In this document: one piece after another, positions 6,904 to 15,563 of the stretch
How the letters are laid out: each line of letters begins with the position of its first letter
How positions within the stretch are numbered: position 1 is the first letter of the stretch
Assembly: GCA_051006215.1 (NCBI GenBank)
Contig: JBPCIO010000251.1
Coordinates: 1 to 35,142 of the forward strand
Source of the DNA: CF-72 sp051006215
GTDB taxonomy: Bacteria; Chloroflexota; UBA6077; CF-72
Direction of reading: 5' to 3'
DNA length: 35,142 bases
Notes under the pieces: model-generated
What the model saw: the letters and a program-made list of their open reading frames with translations, nothing else
Told to the model about the DNA's origin: nothing
Databases searched by the model: none
Position numbers and translations under genes: made by a program

Positions 6904-8688
6904 GTGAGGACTGATCGAGACATGACTGCAAACGCTGGACTGGCCCGCATAGCGGCACTACTCATGGTTGTAGCGCTCAGCGCGTGTCAGTGTGCCGCGC
7001 CGACAACCCCGACAAGCCCGCCCGCGCCGACTACCGCGGCTGCGAAGCCAACCGCGGCACCCGCGGTCTCGCCTGCCACGGCAGCATCGCCCGCGCCGAA
7101 GCCCGCCGCCAGTCCATCTGTCTCGCCGGCGCCGAATCCAAGTCCGAGTGCGAATCCTGCTGCTTCACCGGTCGCGAGTGCGGTCGCCGCGGCTGCGGTG
7201 AGCCCGACCCTGGCGCCCGCCCCGCCAGCCGCTAAGCGCGGTGGCACGCTCATCCTGGCACGCCAGGGCGAGGCCACCAACCTCGATCCGCAGAAGGTGC
7301 CGGCATTTACCAGCCAGCGCATCTTCGAGCTGGTTTACAGCCGGCTCACGTCGCTCACCGCCGATTTGACCGTTCAGCCGGACCTGGCCGAGTCGTGGAC
7401 TGTTTCCAGCGACGGCAAGACCTACACCTTCAAGCTGCGCTCAGCCAAATTCCACTCCGGCGACCCGCTCACCTCGGCCGACGTGAAGTTCACCTTCGAC
7501 CGCATCTTGACCCTCGACGGCTCGGTAGCCAAGAGTCTGTTCGCCGACATCGACCACGTCGATACGCCCGATGCCCAGACGGTTGTCTTCGTGCTAAAGC
7601 AGCCGAATGTGACCATCCTGCCCTACATGGCCAGCCCGAACGCCTCCATTGTTTCGCAGAAAGTGGCCGACGCCAACGCCAATGACCTGTCGAAGAAGGA
7701 GGCCGCAATCGGCTCCGGCCCCTTCAAGCTGGCAGAATGGGTGCCAGACAACTACATGCTGCTGCAAGCCAACCGGGACTACTTCCTGCCGGGCTTGCCC
7801 TACCTCGACGCCGTCCGCATCAACATCGTTCCGGATCAAGCTGGACTGGTCGCAGCCCTGCGCACCAAGGCCGCCGACATGGTCATCATCGAGGACGCCC
7901 AAACGGCGCAAAGCCTGCGCCAGGAGCCGGGCGTCACGCTGGATGCTCGGCCCAGCCCGAACTACAACCTGCTGTTCGTCAACACCAAGCGCAAGCCGTT
8001 CGACAATGTCAAGGTTCGGCAGGCGATTTCTTACGCCATCGATCGCCAGCAGATCATCGACACGGTCGCTTTGGGCGAAGGCGAAGCGACTGGGCCGATA
8101 GCGCCGGCACTGACGCAGTATGCGCTGCCGGTCAGCCAGTACCCGAGCTATACGCGTGACGTGGCCAAGGCGAGGCAGCTTCTGCAGGAGGCCAACGTCG
8201 GCCCAGTCGAGTTCACGATGCTCACGGAAACCTCGGAGCCGGTGTACGCCAAGGACATCGCCCAGATCGTCCAGCAGCAGCTTGCGGAAGTGGGCATCAA
8301 GATGAACATCGAGCTGCTCGAATTTACGCAGTGGGTCGACCGCTGGCTAAAGGCCGACTTCGATATGGCGCCAGGTCTGAACGGCGGCAACGCCGATCCT
8401 GACTACTACATCTTCCGCTACTTCACGACTGATGGGAACTTGAACTTCGTCACGTCATACCAGAACCAAACGGTCAGCGACGCGATCAAACAAGCCCGCA
8501 CGACCTCGGACGTGGCGCGCCGCAAGCAGCTCTATCAAACCGCACAGACGCAGCTCGTGGACGAGGCACCATTTATCTGGACGTTCGTTCCGCGTGACTA
8601 CGTGGCGTATCTGAATACGACCAAAGACTTTGTCCACATTCCCACAGGCAACATCTCGTTCCTGCGCCAGACCTGGCTCGACAAGTGA
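6904..8688 (+). CDS. ABC transporter substrate-binding lipoprotein, peptide/nickel family (SBP_bac_5)
   Basis: Extracytoplasmic lipoprotein that captures a ligand, typically oligopeptides or other small molecules, for a Dpp/Opp-type importer. The N-terminal signal has a lipobox LSAC, with the lipidated cysteine at residue 28 from the GTG start (22 from the ATG at 6922). A Pro/Ala/Ser-rich linker of about 75 residues follows, then the family 5 binding domain, starting at GGTLILARQGEATNLDPQ and including SWTVSSDGKTYTFKLR and KVRQAISYAIDRQQI. Length (594) is normal for the family once the linker is allowed for. The GTG at 6904 has a -10 like hexamer 8 nt upstream; the ATG at 6922 is the alternative. 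Two permease genes follow. Confidence 0.93.
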   Translation: MRTDRDMTANAGLARIAALLMVVALSACQCAAPTTPTSPPAPTTAAAKPTAAPAVSPATAASPAPKPAASPSVSPAPNPSPSANPAASPVASAVAAAAVSPTLAPAPPAAKRGGTLILARQGEATNLDPQKVPAFTSQRIFELVYSRLTSLTADLTVQPDLAESWTVSSDGKTYTFKLRSAKFHSGDPLTSADVKFTFDRILTLDGSVAKSLFADIDHVDTPDAQTVVFVLKQPNVTILPYMASPNASIVSQKVADANANDLSKKEAAIGSGPFKLAEWVPDNYMLLQANRDYFLPGLPYLDAVRINIVPDQAGLVAALRTKAADMVIIEDAQTAQSLRQEPGVTLDARPSPNYNLLFVNTKRKPFDNVKVRQAISYAIDRQQIIDTVALGEGEATGPIAPALTQYALPVSQYPSYTRDVAKARQLLQEANVGPVEFTMLTETSEPVYAKDIAQIVQQQLAEVGIKMNIELLEFTQWVDRWLKADFDMAPGLNGGNADPDYYIFRYFTTDGNLNFVTSYQNQTVSDAIKQARTTSDVARRKQLYQTAQTQLVDEAPFIWTFVPRDYVAYLNTTKDFVHIPTGNISFLRQTWLDK

Positions 8689-8731
8689 CAAAACTCCGAG
8701 ATTGGGCACTGGGGGACGTCCTCGCCTCGTT

Positions 8732-9685
8732 ATGACCGCCTACCTCCTGAAGCGTCTGATCAGCTTGCCGCTGACGCTGCTGGGGGTGTCCGTCCTCACC
8801 TTCCTGTTTGTGCGGCTCATTCCAGGCGATGCCATTACTGCCCGGATGGGCACCTCTACGGCCTTGAGCGCCGATCAGCTCGATCGCTTGCGCGCCTTTT
8901 TCGGGCTGGACCAGCCGCTGCATGTGCAGTATGTGAGCTGGCTCGGGTCGATTCTGCACGGCGACGCTGGGTACTCGGTGCGGTCGGGGCAACTCGTAAC
9001 CACCGAGATCGCCGGCCGTTTGCCGGTCACCCTCGAGCTGGCACTGGCGGCAGCGGTTGTTGGCGTCGCCATAGGCGTTCCACTTGGACTGATCTCGGCG
9101 CTGCGTCCCGGCACCGCGCCAGACATGCTCGCGCGCGGGTTCGGCTTACTTGGACTGGCTCTGCCAAATTTCTGGCTGGGCACCTTGCTCATCCTGCTTT
9201 TCGCGCGCTACTTGCACTGGATGCCGAACACCGGTGGGTACGTCGATCTGTTCGAAGATCCCCTGGCGAATCTGCGCTTCCTGATGTTCCCAGCCCTGAC
9301 TCTGGGCGTAGCTATGGCCGCGGTCGTCATGCGTACCACCCGCTCGGCAATGCTGGATGTTCTGGGCACCGACTACATCCGAACGGCTTACGCCAAGGGC
9401 CTTCGGGCGCAACAGGTTGTGGAGCGTCATGCACTCAAGAACGGCATGATCGTGGTGGTTACGATCCTCGGCATTCAGGTTGGGTACCTGCTGGGTGGCG
9501 CAGTCGTGGTAGAAGAAGTGTTCTCACTGCCTGGCTTGGGGCGGCTACTGCTGAATGCGATCAATCAACGCGACTACGCGGTCGTGCAGGGCGGTGTACT
9601 GGTGATCGCCACGTTGTTCGTGGTTGCCAACACTGTCGTCGACGTGCTGTATGGCTTCCTCGACCCACGTATTCGATTCGCGTAG
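8732..9685 (+). CDS. ABC transporter permease, DppB-like
   Basis: Inner-membrane permease subunit of 317 residues with six predicted helices. It opens with the family's AYLLKRLISLPLTLLGVSVLTFLFVRL block and RLIPGD, and has the EAA-type cytoplasmic loop (TDYIRTAYAKGLRAQQVVERHALKNGM region, split over about residues 208-236) that docks with the ATPase. The ATG at 8732 matches the family start; a longer in-frame opening from 8630 overlaps the binding-protein gene and has no family character. It lies 43 bp after the lipoprotein gene and overlaps the next permease by 35 bp. Confidence 0.93.
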   Translation: MTAYLLKRLISLPLTLLGVSVLTFLFVRLIPGDAITARMGTSTALSADQLDRLRAFFGLDQPLHVQYVSWLGSILHGDAGYSVRSGQLVTTEIAGRLPVTLELALAAAVVGVAIGVPLGLISALRPGTAPDMLARGFGLLGLALPNFWLGTLLILLFARYLHWMPNTGGYVDLFEDPLANLRFLMFPALTLGVAMAAVVMRTTRSAMLDVLGTDYIRTAYAKGLRAQQVVERHALKNGMIVVVTILGIQVGYLLGGAVVVEEVFSLPGLGRLLLNAINQRDYAVVQGGVLVIATLFVVANTVVDVLYGFLDPRIRFA

Positions 9686-10541
9686 CCCGCGTCGGGCGGC
9701 ACGCGAGCCCATACGAGGACAGGCTCTGCGCGTACTTGCTACTCCGTCCGCCGTAATCGGCTTGACGATCGTCGGCATCTACGTGCTCCTGGCGCTTACT
9801 GCCGACTGGCTCCCGTTGAGAAACCCGGTGCAGATCGTGCCCGGCAATCGAATGGCAGGCCCAGCGTGGGGCATGCCCCTGGGCGGCGACACGTTCGGAC
9901 GGGATGTTTTGAGCCGGATCGTCTTTGGCGCGCGCTTGTCGCTTCAGGTGTCCGCCTTGTCGGTAGCCATAGCGCTGATCGCTGGCACATTCCTGGGCCT
10001 ACTGGCGGGGTATGTCGGTGGTTGGTTCGACCAGATCGTCATGCGCAGCATGGATGTATTGTTCGCCTTTCCGGCGATTCTCCTGGCGCTGGGGATCGTG
10101 GCTGCTCTGGGGCCGGATCCGAAGAACGTGGTCATCGCAATCGGGGTCGTCTACACGCCGATCTTCGCGCGCGTCGTACGCGCGCCGGTGCTCGCCCTCA
10201 AGGAGCGCGAGTTCGTGGATGCGGCGCGCGCGCTTGGCGCGCGAGCGTCCCGCATCCTCGGCCGACATATCCTGCCCAATCTCTTGTCGGTGCTCGTGGT
10301 CCAAGGGAGCATTGCGTTGTCGTGGGCAGTGCTGACCGAAGCGGCACTCTCATTCTTAGGTCTGTCGGCCCAACCCCCGACGGCATCGTGGGGCGTCATG
10401 CTCAACGATGGACGCCAGAGCCTCGAGATGGCGCCGCACCTGGCGATCTTTCCCGGTCTGGCGATCATGCTGGCAGTGCTCGGGTTCAACCTTCTCGGCG
10501 ACGGGCTGCGCGACGGGCTCGATCCGCGCCTACGGGGATGA
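9651..10541 (+). CDS. ABC transporter permease, DppC-like
   Basis: Second permease subunit, 296 residues from the ATG at 9651 (a TTG at 9624 would add nine). Features are the N-terminal helix after a basic stretch, the LGGDTFGRDVLSRIVFGAR block, and the EAA loop EFVDAARALGARASRILGRH followed by TEAALSFLGLSAQPPTASWG, all typical of DppC/OppC. It pairs with the DppB-like subunit. The TGA stop overlaps the ATG of the acetyltransferase gene (ATGA). No DppD/DppF-type ATPase gene follows, which is unusual for this transporter class, so ATPases must be supplied from elsewhere. Confidence 0.93.
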   Translation: MASSTHVFDSRSPRRAAREPIRGQALRVLATPSAVIGLTIVGIYVLLALTADWLPLRNPVQIVPGNRMAGPAWGMPLGGDTFGRDVLSRIVFGARLSLQVSALSVAIALIAGTFLGLLAGYVGGWFDQIVMRSMDVLFAFPAILLALGIVAALGPDPKNVVIAIGVVYTPIFARVVRAPVLALKEREFVDAARALGARASRILGRHILPNLLSVLVVQGSIALSWAVLTEAALSFLGLSAQPPTASWGVMLNDGRQSLEMAPHLAIFPGLAIMLAVLGFNLLGDGLRDGLDPRLRG

Positions 10542-11011
10542 TTTCGCGCGCGCTGACGTCCGACCTGCCAGACCTCGCCAGGTTAATGGCAGGATCGTCG
10601 TTGCTGCAGCGCTATGGCGTGTCCTACGCAAGTGCGCTGGCTTCATTGTCGGATGCTCTTTGGAGCGGAGACCTCGTGCTGGCCATTGGCGAGACCGACC
10701 TGCACGGCCTGGCCTGGATGAGCTTTGGGCCGGGCATACTGAACGGTGCGGCCTACCTGAGGCTCCTGCTGGTGGCCGCGCCCGGGCAGGGCGACGGGAG
10801 GCGCTTGCTGGTGGCGGCCGAAGGTGAAGCGCGGCGGCGAGCGAACCATGTCTATCTGCTGGCGACCACGGACAACGTCAAGGCGCGGCGGTTTTACGAA
10901 CGCCACGGCTACCGCTACGTCGGCGATCTTCCCGACCTGGTTCGGCCCGGCCTGGACGAGGCCCTGTATCACAAGACGCTGCGCCCTCTGGACGATCGCG
11001 TCACCGCGTGA
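10538..11011 (+). CDS. GNAT-family N-acetyltransferase
   Basis: Predicted acetyl-CoA-dependent N-acetyltransferase of 157 residues. The acetyl-CoA loop is a variant of the R/QxxGxG/A motif (APGQGDGRRLL, about residues 85-95), and the C-terminal block is TTDNVKARRFYERHGYRYVG, where the tyrosine acts as general acid in many family members. The ATG at 10538 overlaps the permease stop by 4 bp, so it is probably translated from the transporter message. A much longer in-frame opening from 9866 is only the shadow of the permease gene. The acceptor is unknown; position suggests a link to whatever the transporter handles, but this is inference. Confidence 0.82.
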   Translation: MISRALTSDLPDLARLMAGSSLLQRYGVSYASALASLSDALWSGDLVLAIGETDLHGLAWMSFGPGILNGAAYLRLLLVAAPGQGDGRRLLVAAEGEARRRANHVYLLATTDNVKARRFYERHGYRYVGDLPDLVRPGLDEALYHKTLRPLDDRVTA

Positions 11012-11077
11012 GGTGAACGGCGACACGGCTGGGTTCGGGCGAACGGCAGCACGACTGCGTGTGCGACCATCAGTCGG

Positions 11078-12307
11078 GTGGTGACCGAACCCGGGGAGGG
11101 GTGGGGCTTCAGGCGGGCGTTGATCGAAACGCTGCGGGCTGAGGGGCACGTGCGCTCGGCGCGGGTGGCGGCGGCTCTGGCGGCGGTGCCGCGCGAGGTC
11201 TTTCTGCCGGGCCTGCCGCTCGAGGCTGTGTATCGACCCAGCGAAGCGATCGTCACCAAGCGCCAGGATGGGCTAACGCTCAGCTCCGCCTCGGCGCCAG
11301 ACGTGGTCGCGCTGATGCTCGAGCAGCTTGACGTACGCCCGGGCGACCGCGTGTTGGAGATTGGCGCAGGGACCGGCTACAACGCTGCCCTACTCGCTCA
11401 CCTGGTAGGCGAGAGCGGTCATGTCGTCACGCTCGACATCGACGAGGACCTGGTGCGGGGCGCCCAGGAGCATTTGTCCACGGCCGGCTTCGACCGTGTC
11501 GAGGTCGTCCAGGCCGACGGGGCAATCGGCCCGCGGGATGATCGCCTGTACGACCGGATTATCCTCACAGTTTCGAGCAGCGATATTGCGCCTGCCTGGC
11601 GCGATCAGCTTGCTCCAGACCACGGCCGTTTGGTGTTGCCGCTCGGATTGCGCGGTCAACAGCGCTGCGTGGCTTTCAAATCGGCAGCGGATCATCTCGT
11701 CAGCGATTCCGTGCGCGCCTGCTGCTTCATTCCCTTACGTGGCTTGCTGGCATCAACTTCCTCGTACATACACCTGGGTCCAGGCGGCGCCCGCGTCGTG
11801 GCCGAGCCCGATGAGTCGCTCGGGTTGCCGGAGGAGGCGATGGCCATGCTGTTGGACGCCCCCACGCGGACCTGGCCGAGCGGAGTCTCGGCGAGTCTGA
11901 AGGAGCTCCGGCAGGCACTGCACCTGTGGCTGGTCACGCATCTGGGCGGCATGTGCAGCGTATGGGGCGGCGGTCACATACCTGACCTGTTTGGACCCCA
12001 GGCTGGAACCGACGTGCACGGGACCTTGTGCCTGGTGGATGCCGGGCGGCCGACCCTGGCGATGCTTGGGTGGGCGGACGCCCCGACCCACGGCGGCGAG
12101 CTCGTCATCCAGGCGCCGGATCACGCCGACGAGTTGGTCGAGCGCGTGCGCGCCGCTTTGCAGCAATGGCACGCGGCCGGCCGGCCGACGGACGCTGACT
12201 TGCAGATTCGGGCGTATGCCAGGGGTACCAGCGCTGCGCCGGAACGAGACGAGGTGGTCGTCGAGCGCCGCTGGAGCCGCTTCATCCTCACCTGGAATCG
12301 GGGCTAG
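11078..12307 (+). CDS. PCMT-like methyltransferase resembling the FxLD-system RiPP enzymes
   Basis: S-adenosylmethionine-dependent methyltransferase of 409 residues, related to protein-L-isoaspartate O-methyltransferase. The N-terminal domain has VPREVFLPG, VTKRQDGLTLSSASAP, the SAM loop VLEIGAGTGYNAALLAHLVG (93-112) and YDRIILTV. These blocks, plus the roughly 180-residue C-terminal extension, match my recollection of the FxLD-system methyltransferases, which act on aspartate of lanthipeptides in actinomycetes; classical PCMT is about 210 residues. The start is one of two tandem GTG codons (11078 or 11081). It lies 66 bp after the acetyltransferase gene. No lanthipeptide synthetase or FxLD peptide gene is visible, so a general protein-repair role is the alternative. 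Its TAG shares a CTAG with the convergent SUI1 gene. Confidence 0.8.
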   Translation: MVTEPGEGWGFRRALIETLRAEGHVRSARVAAALAAVPREVFLPGLPLEAVYRPSEAIVTKRQDGLTLSSASAPDVVALMLEQLDVRPGDRVLEIGAGTGYNAALLAHLVGESGHVVTLDIDEDLVRGAQEHLSTAGFDRVEVVQADGAIGPRDDRLYDRIILTVSSSDIAPAWRDQLAPDHGRLVLPLGLRGQQRCVAFKSAADHLVSDSVRACCFIPLRGLLASTSSYIHLGPGGARVVAEPDESLGLPEEAMAMLLDAPTRTWPSGVSASLKELRQALHLWLVTHLGGMCSVWGGGHIPDLFGPQAGTDVHGTLCLVDAGRPTLAMLGWADAPTHGGELVIQAPDHADELVERVRAALQQWHAAGRPTDADLQIRAYARGTSAAPERDEVVVERRWSRFILTWNRG

Positions 12308-12699
12308 CCGCCGGCCAGCTTGACCGTGTAGCCCCGCCGCTCGAGTTCGGTGTGCAGGCGGTCGCGAAAATCGCCCTGGATCTCCAGGACGTCGCCGCGC
12401 AGCGTCCCGCCCGTGCCGCACATCCGCTTCAGGTCGCTGGCCAGCGTGGTCAACGCAGCCGCCGACCCGCTCAACCCCGTGATCAAGGTGACCGTCTTGC
12501 CCCCGCGACCCTTGCGGTCCCGCAGTAAGCGCACGACCCCGTCCCGTGGCAGGTTGGTCGCTTTCGGCTCAGCTCGATTCGGCCGAGCCGGGCGTGACGG
12601 GCCGCACGTGCAGCGGTCCATTCGCTTGCCGCAGGTCGGGCAATGACCTGCCTGAACCGCATCTGAGTCGTAGACGAGCCGCCGTTCCATACAATTCAT
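12304..12699 (-). CDS. yciH: SUI1/eIF1-like translation factor (YciH type) with N-terminal Cys cluster
   Basis: Small protein of the SUI1 family, which helps start-codon selection in eukaryotes and archaea; the bacterial role is less clear. The core from DGVVRLLRDRKGRGGKTVTLITGL to the C-terminal KLAGG matches E. coli YciH. In front is an inserted cysteine cluster (CPTC...CTC, about residues 20-32) likely to bind zinc, absent from E. coli YciH. The product is 131 residues from the ATG at 12699, or 128 from 12690. Only 5 to 14 bp separate its start from that of leuS on the other strand. The stop overlaps the methyltransferase stop in a CTAG. Confidence 0.86.
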   Translation of the reverse strand: MNCMERRLVYDSDAVQAGHCPTCGKRMDRCTCGPSRPARPNRAEPKATNLPRDGVVRLLRDRKGRGGKTVTLITGLSGSAAALTTLASDLKRMCGTGGTLRGDVLEIQGDFRDRLHTELERRGYTVKLAGG

Positions 12700-12708
12700 T
12701 GATTATGG
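12690..12708. promoter_or_regulatory. Back-to-back -10 elements between the SUI1-like gene and leuS
   Basis: TACAAT (12690-12695, plus) ends 9 nt before the leuS ATG. On minus, CATAAT (12703-12708) would start transcription near 12696, just ahead of the second ATG (12690) of the SUI1-like gene. Neither gene has a Shine-Dalgarno sequence. The -35 regions would lie inside the opposite coding sequences, and I see no strong match there. Confidence 0.4.
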
Positions 12709-15224
12709 CCCGCGCAATAACTAGTGGCCCGCGTCCGGCGCCTGGCCGCCCGCAGACCTTCGATCACCAGGCGATCGAAGCGAAATGGCAGGCGCGCTGG
12801 GAGGCCGACCGACTGTACGTGGCAGAGCCTGACGCCGAGGCCGATTCGTCGCGCCCGAAACACTACGCCCTGGTAATGTTCCCGTACACCAGCGGCGACC
12901 TCCACCTGGGTCACTGGTGGAACTTCGCGCTGGCCGACATCCACACCCGCTACAAACGCATGCAGGGCTTCAACGTCCTGTTCCCACCTGGCTTCGACGC
13001 GTTCGGCCTCCCCGCCGAAGGCGCGGCGATCAAGAGCGGCGCGCATCCCCATGCCTGGACAATGGAGAACATTCGTCGGATGGAGCGCCAGTGGCGCACT
13101 ATGGGCGGCGCTTACGATTGGTCGAAGGAACTCGCGACCTGTCTGCCTGAGTACTACAGGTGGAACCAGTGGCTGTTTCTCAAGTTCCTGGAGCGCGGGC
13201 TGGCGTATCGGCAGCAAGCGCCTGTGAACTGGTGCCCGAACCACGGCGTGCTTGCCAACGAGCAAGTCCACAACGGTCGTTGTTGGCGGTGTGAAGCGCC
13301 TGTGTCCAAGCGCGACCTGGAGCAGTGGTTCTTCCGCATCACCGAGTATGCAGACGATCTGTTGGATTTCTCAGCGATCGACTGGCCCGAGCGTATCGTC
13401 TCGATGCAGACCAATTGGATCGGGCGCTCCGAAGGCGTCGAGTTCGACCTGCTGGTCGAGGGACCAGACGACCTGACAATCTCCGTGTTCACGACCCGCG
13501 TCGACACGGTCTTTGGCATGACATATGTCGTGCTCGCCCCCGAACACCCGCTCGTGGACAAGCTGACGGCTGCGGAACGCAGGCCCGAAGTTGCGGAGTA
13601 TGTCGAGCGGTCCCGCCACGCCACCGACATTGAGCGAATGTCCACGGAGCGTCCCAAGACGGGTGTTCCGATCGGCAGCTTCGCAATCAATCCGGTCAAT
13701 GGCGAGCGGCTGCCGATCTGGATCGCCGATTATGTGCTGTCCCAATACGGCACGGGCGCGATCATGGCTGTGCCAGCCTCCGACGAGCGCGACTGGGAGT
13801 TTGCGACCCGGCTGGGTCTGCCCATTCGCGTGGTCGTGCGGCCGCCGGATGCTCCGGACGACATTACCCCCGATCAACTCCCTGGCAGCACCGCGTATGT
13901 GGATCCAGGTGTCATGGTCAATTCGGGCGAGTTCAACGGACTCCCCAATGAGCAGGCCTGGGAGCGGATCGCAGACTGGTTCGAACAGCGGGGGATTGGC
14001 AAGCGCCGGGTCAACTACCGCATGCGTGACTGGCTGGTCTCACGACAGCGGTACTGGGGTACGCCGATTCCCATTGTGTACTGCCCGGCGGACGGCATCG
14101 TCGCGGTGCCGGAGGAGCAGTTACCGGTGCGGCTGCCGGAGGACGTCGACTTCCGAAGCACGGATGCTCTGTCAAATCCACTGTCTTCCAACGCCGGTTT
14201 TGTGAACACCACCTGCCCCACCTGTGGCGGCCCAGCCCGACGCGAGACGGACACCATGGACACCTTTATGGATTCGTCCTGGTACTTCTTGCGGTATACG
14301 TCGCCACATTGCGACACGGAACCTTTCGACAAGAACAACGTTCGCTACTGGTTGCCGGTGGACCTGTACATGGGCGGGGCGGAGCATGCAGTGATGCACC
14401 TGCTGTACAGCAGGTTTTTCACCCGCGTTCTCAACGATATGGGGCTAGTCGACTTCCGAGAACCGATCCGGCGCCTGTTCAATCAGGGGGAAGTACTCGG
14501 GCCGGACGGCAAGCGGATGTCGAAGAGCCACGGCAACGTGGTCAATCCAGACGAACACGTCGAGCGCTCGGGCGCCGACGCCGTGCGAGGCTGGCTGGCG
14601 TTTCTGGGCCCATGGGATCAGGGCGGTCCAATCAACGACAGCGCCTTGGGAGCGATCAGGGATCTCATACGCGATATCTGGAATCTGGCGACGTCACCAC
14701 CCCCGGAGCAAGCACGGGGGCCTGCGGACGAAGACCTGCAGAGGGCTATGCATGCGACCATCAAGGGTGTTGGTCAGGATGTGGAAGGCTTCCGCTTCAA
14801 CGTCATGGTCTCCAAGCTGATGATCCTGCGCAACGACCTGAAACGGGCCTACACCGACAACACCGCCGGTGCCGGTGTGTGGAACGACGCCATCCGCGTG
14901 TTCGTCTTGCTGGCTGCGCCTGTTTTCCCACACGTGGCCGAGGAGCTATGGACGCAGGCGCTCGGGCTGCCGTACAGCATTCATCAACAGCCCTGGCCAG
15001 CATACGACGAATCGATCCTGGTCCAATCTCAGGTGACCCTGGTCGTCCAGGTCAACGGCAAGGTGCGCGAGCAGGTTGTGGTGAGCGCGGACGTGGCGCG
15101 CGATGAGGCCCAGGTTCGCGAACTCGTGCTCCAGCTCCCCCGCATGCAGGCGTACCTGAGCGCGGGCACTGTTCAGCGGATCATCGTCGTGCCGGGCAAG
15201 CTCGCCAACGTGGTGGTGCGTTAG
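12705..15224 (+). CDS. leuS: Leucyl-tRNA synthetase
   Basis: Class I aminoacyl-tRNA synthetase that charges tRNA-Leu, 839 residues, normal for bacterial LeuRS. The HIGH-type motif is HLGH (67-70) in TSGDLHLGHWWNF, and the KMSKS-type motif is RMSKS (604-608) in GKRMSKSHGNVVNPDEH. Between them lies the CP1 editing domain with TTRVDTVFGMTYVVLAPEHP and GTGAIMAVPASDERDWEF. The WCP and CPTC cysteines of the zinc-binding modules are present. The C-terminal domain ends with VQVNGKVREQVVV. The ATG at 12705 is chosen; an in-frame opening from 12546 is antisense to the SUI1-like gene and has no family match. It converges on the NHLP-like gene with 18 bp between stops. Confidence 0.98.
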   Translation: MARAITSGPRPAPGRPQTFDHQAIEAKWQARWEADRLYVAEPDAEADSSRPKHYALVMFPYTSGDLHLGHWWNFALADIHTRYKRMQGFNVLFPPGFDAFGLPAEGAAIKSGAHPHAWTMENIRRMERQWRTMGGAYDWSKELATCLPEYYRWNQWLFLKFLERGLAYRQQAPVNWCPNHGVLANEQVHNGRCWRCEAPVSKRDLEQWFFRITEYADDLLDFSAIDWPERIVSMQTNWIGRSEGVEFDLLVEGPDDLTISVFTTRVDTVFGMTYVVLAPEHPLVDKLTAAERRPEVAEYVERSRHATDIERMSTERPKTGVPIGSFAINPVNGERLPIWIADYVLSQYGTGAIMAVPASDERDWEFATRLGLPIRVVVRPPDAPDDITPDQLPGSTAYVDPGVMVNSGEFNGLPNEQAWERIADWFEQRGIGKRRVNYRMRDWLVSRQRYWGTPIPIVYCPADGIVAVPEEQLPVRLPEDVDFRSTDALSNPLSSNAGFVNTTCPTCGGPARRETDTMDTFMDSSWYFLRYTSPHCDTEPFDKNNVRYWLPVDLYMGGAEHAVMHLLYSRFFTRVLNDMGLVDFREPIRRLFNQGEVLGPDGKRMSKSHGNVVNPDEHVERSGADAVRGWLAFLGPWDQGGPINDSALGAIRDLIRDIWNLATSPPPEQARGPADEDLQRAMHATIKGVGQDVEGFRFNVMVSKLMILRNDLKRAYTDNTAGAGVWNDAIRVFVLLAAPVFPHVAEELWTQALGLPYSIHQQPWPAYDESILVQSQVTLVVQVNGKVREQVVVSADVARDEAQVRELVLQLPRMQAYLSAGTVQRIIVVPGKLANVVVR

Positions 15225-15242
15225 CCGCTCGGCCTGGGTTGA

Positions 15243-15563
15243 CTAGCGAACCGCGGCGGGCTGTGGAAGTGGGTTGTCCTCGACGAGCTGCTCGGGGCTG
15301 AGTTCACCAAATGCCCAGAACAGCGCCTGGGCCTGCTGAGCGAAGTCGAGCAGGGTATTGGCCCGCAGACTCCGAAGAGACAGGTACTGCTGCGGAGGAC
15401 AGCCGCGGTCTTCGAGAATCGCAGTCGGATCGCTGAGCAACAGGCTGGCATATTCGGCATCCACCAGCGCCCGAGATAGACATCGATCCAGTTGGCGTCG
15501 TAGCTCGCTTTCACCAAGCACTGACGGGTACGCCTGATCTGGCGCGAGCACCGGACTTACCAT
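15243..15563 (-). CDS. Small Os1348/NHLP-like protein (RiPP-leader-like)
   Basis: Protein of 106 residues. Its centre, from LDRCLSRALVDAEYASLLLS through DPTAILEDRG to LRANTLLDFAQQAQALF, follows the pattern of Os1348/Franean1_4349-type NHLP-clan proteins: AL-x-D-x-E-[FY], then LL-x-[ND]P-x-A-x-L, then L-x-A-x-[TS]L-x-[DE]FAQ. Some such proteins are leader regions of ribosomal peptides; others have no known peptide product. The tail here is short, acidic and proline-rich, with no Cys/Ser/Thr-rich core. I start at the ATG at 15563, with AGGA five bases upstream; longer in-frame starts at 15605 and 15773 lack ribosome sites. It lies directly behind the SARP-type regulator gene on the same strand. 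Confidence 0.62.
   Translation of the reverse strand: MVSPVLAPDQAYPSVLGESELRRQLDRCLSRALVDAEYASLLLSDPTAILEDRGCPPQQYLSLRSLRANTLLDFAQQAQALFWAFGELSPEQLVEDNPLPQPAAVR

Noticed and set aside
9866..10537. Long in-frame N-terminal extension of the acetyltransferase.
   Set aside because: It is the second-frame shadow of the DppC-like permease; the ATG at 10538 gives a normal-length GNAT protein.
11078..15563. A complete RiPP cluster made of the FxLD-like methyltransferase and the NHLP-like protein.
   Set aside because: leuS and an SUI1-like gene lie between them, the strands differ, and the peptide-like protein has no obvious modifiable core, so a joint cluster is not supported.
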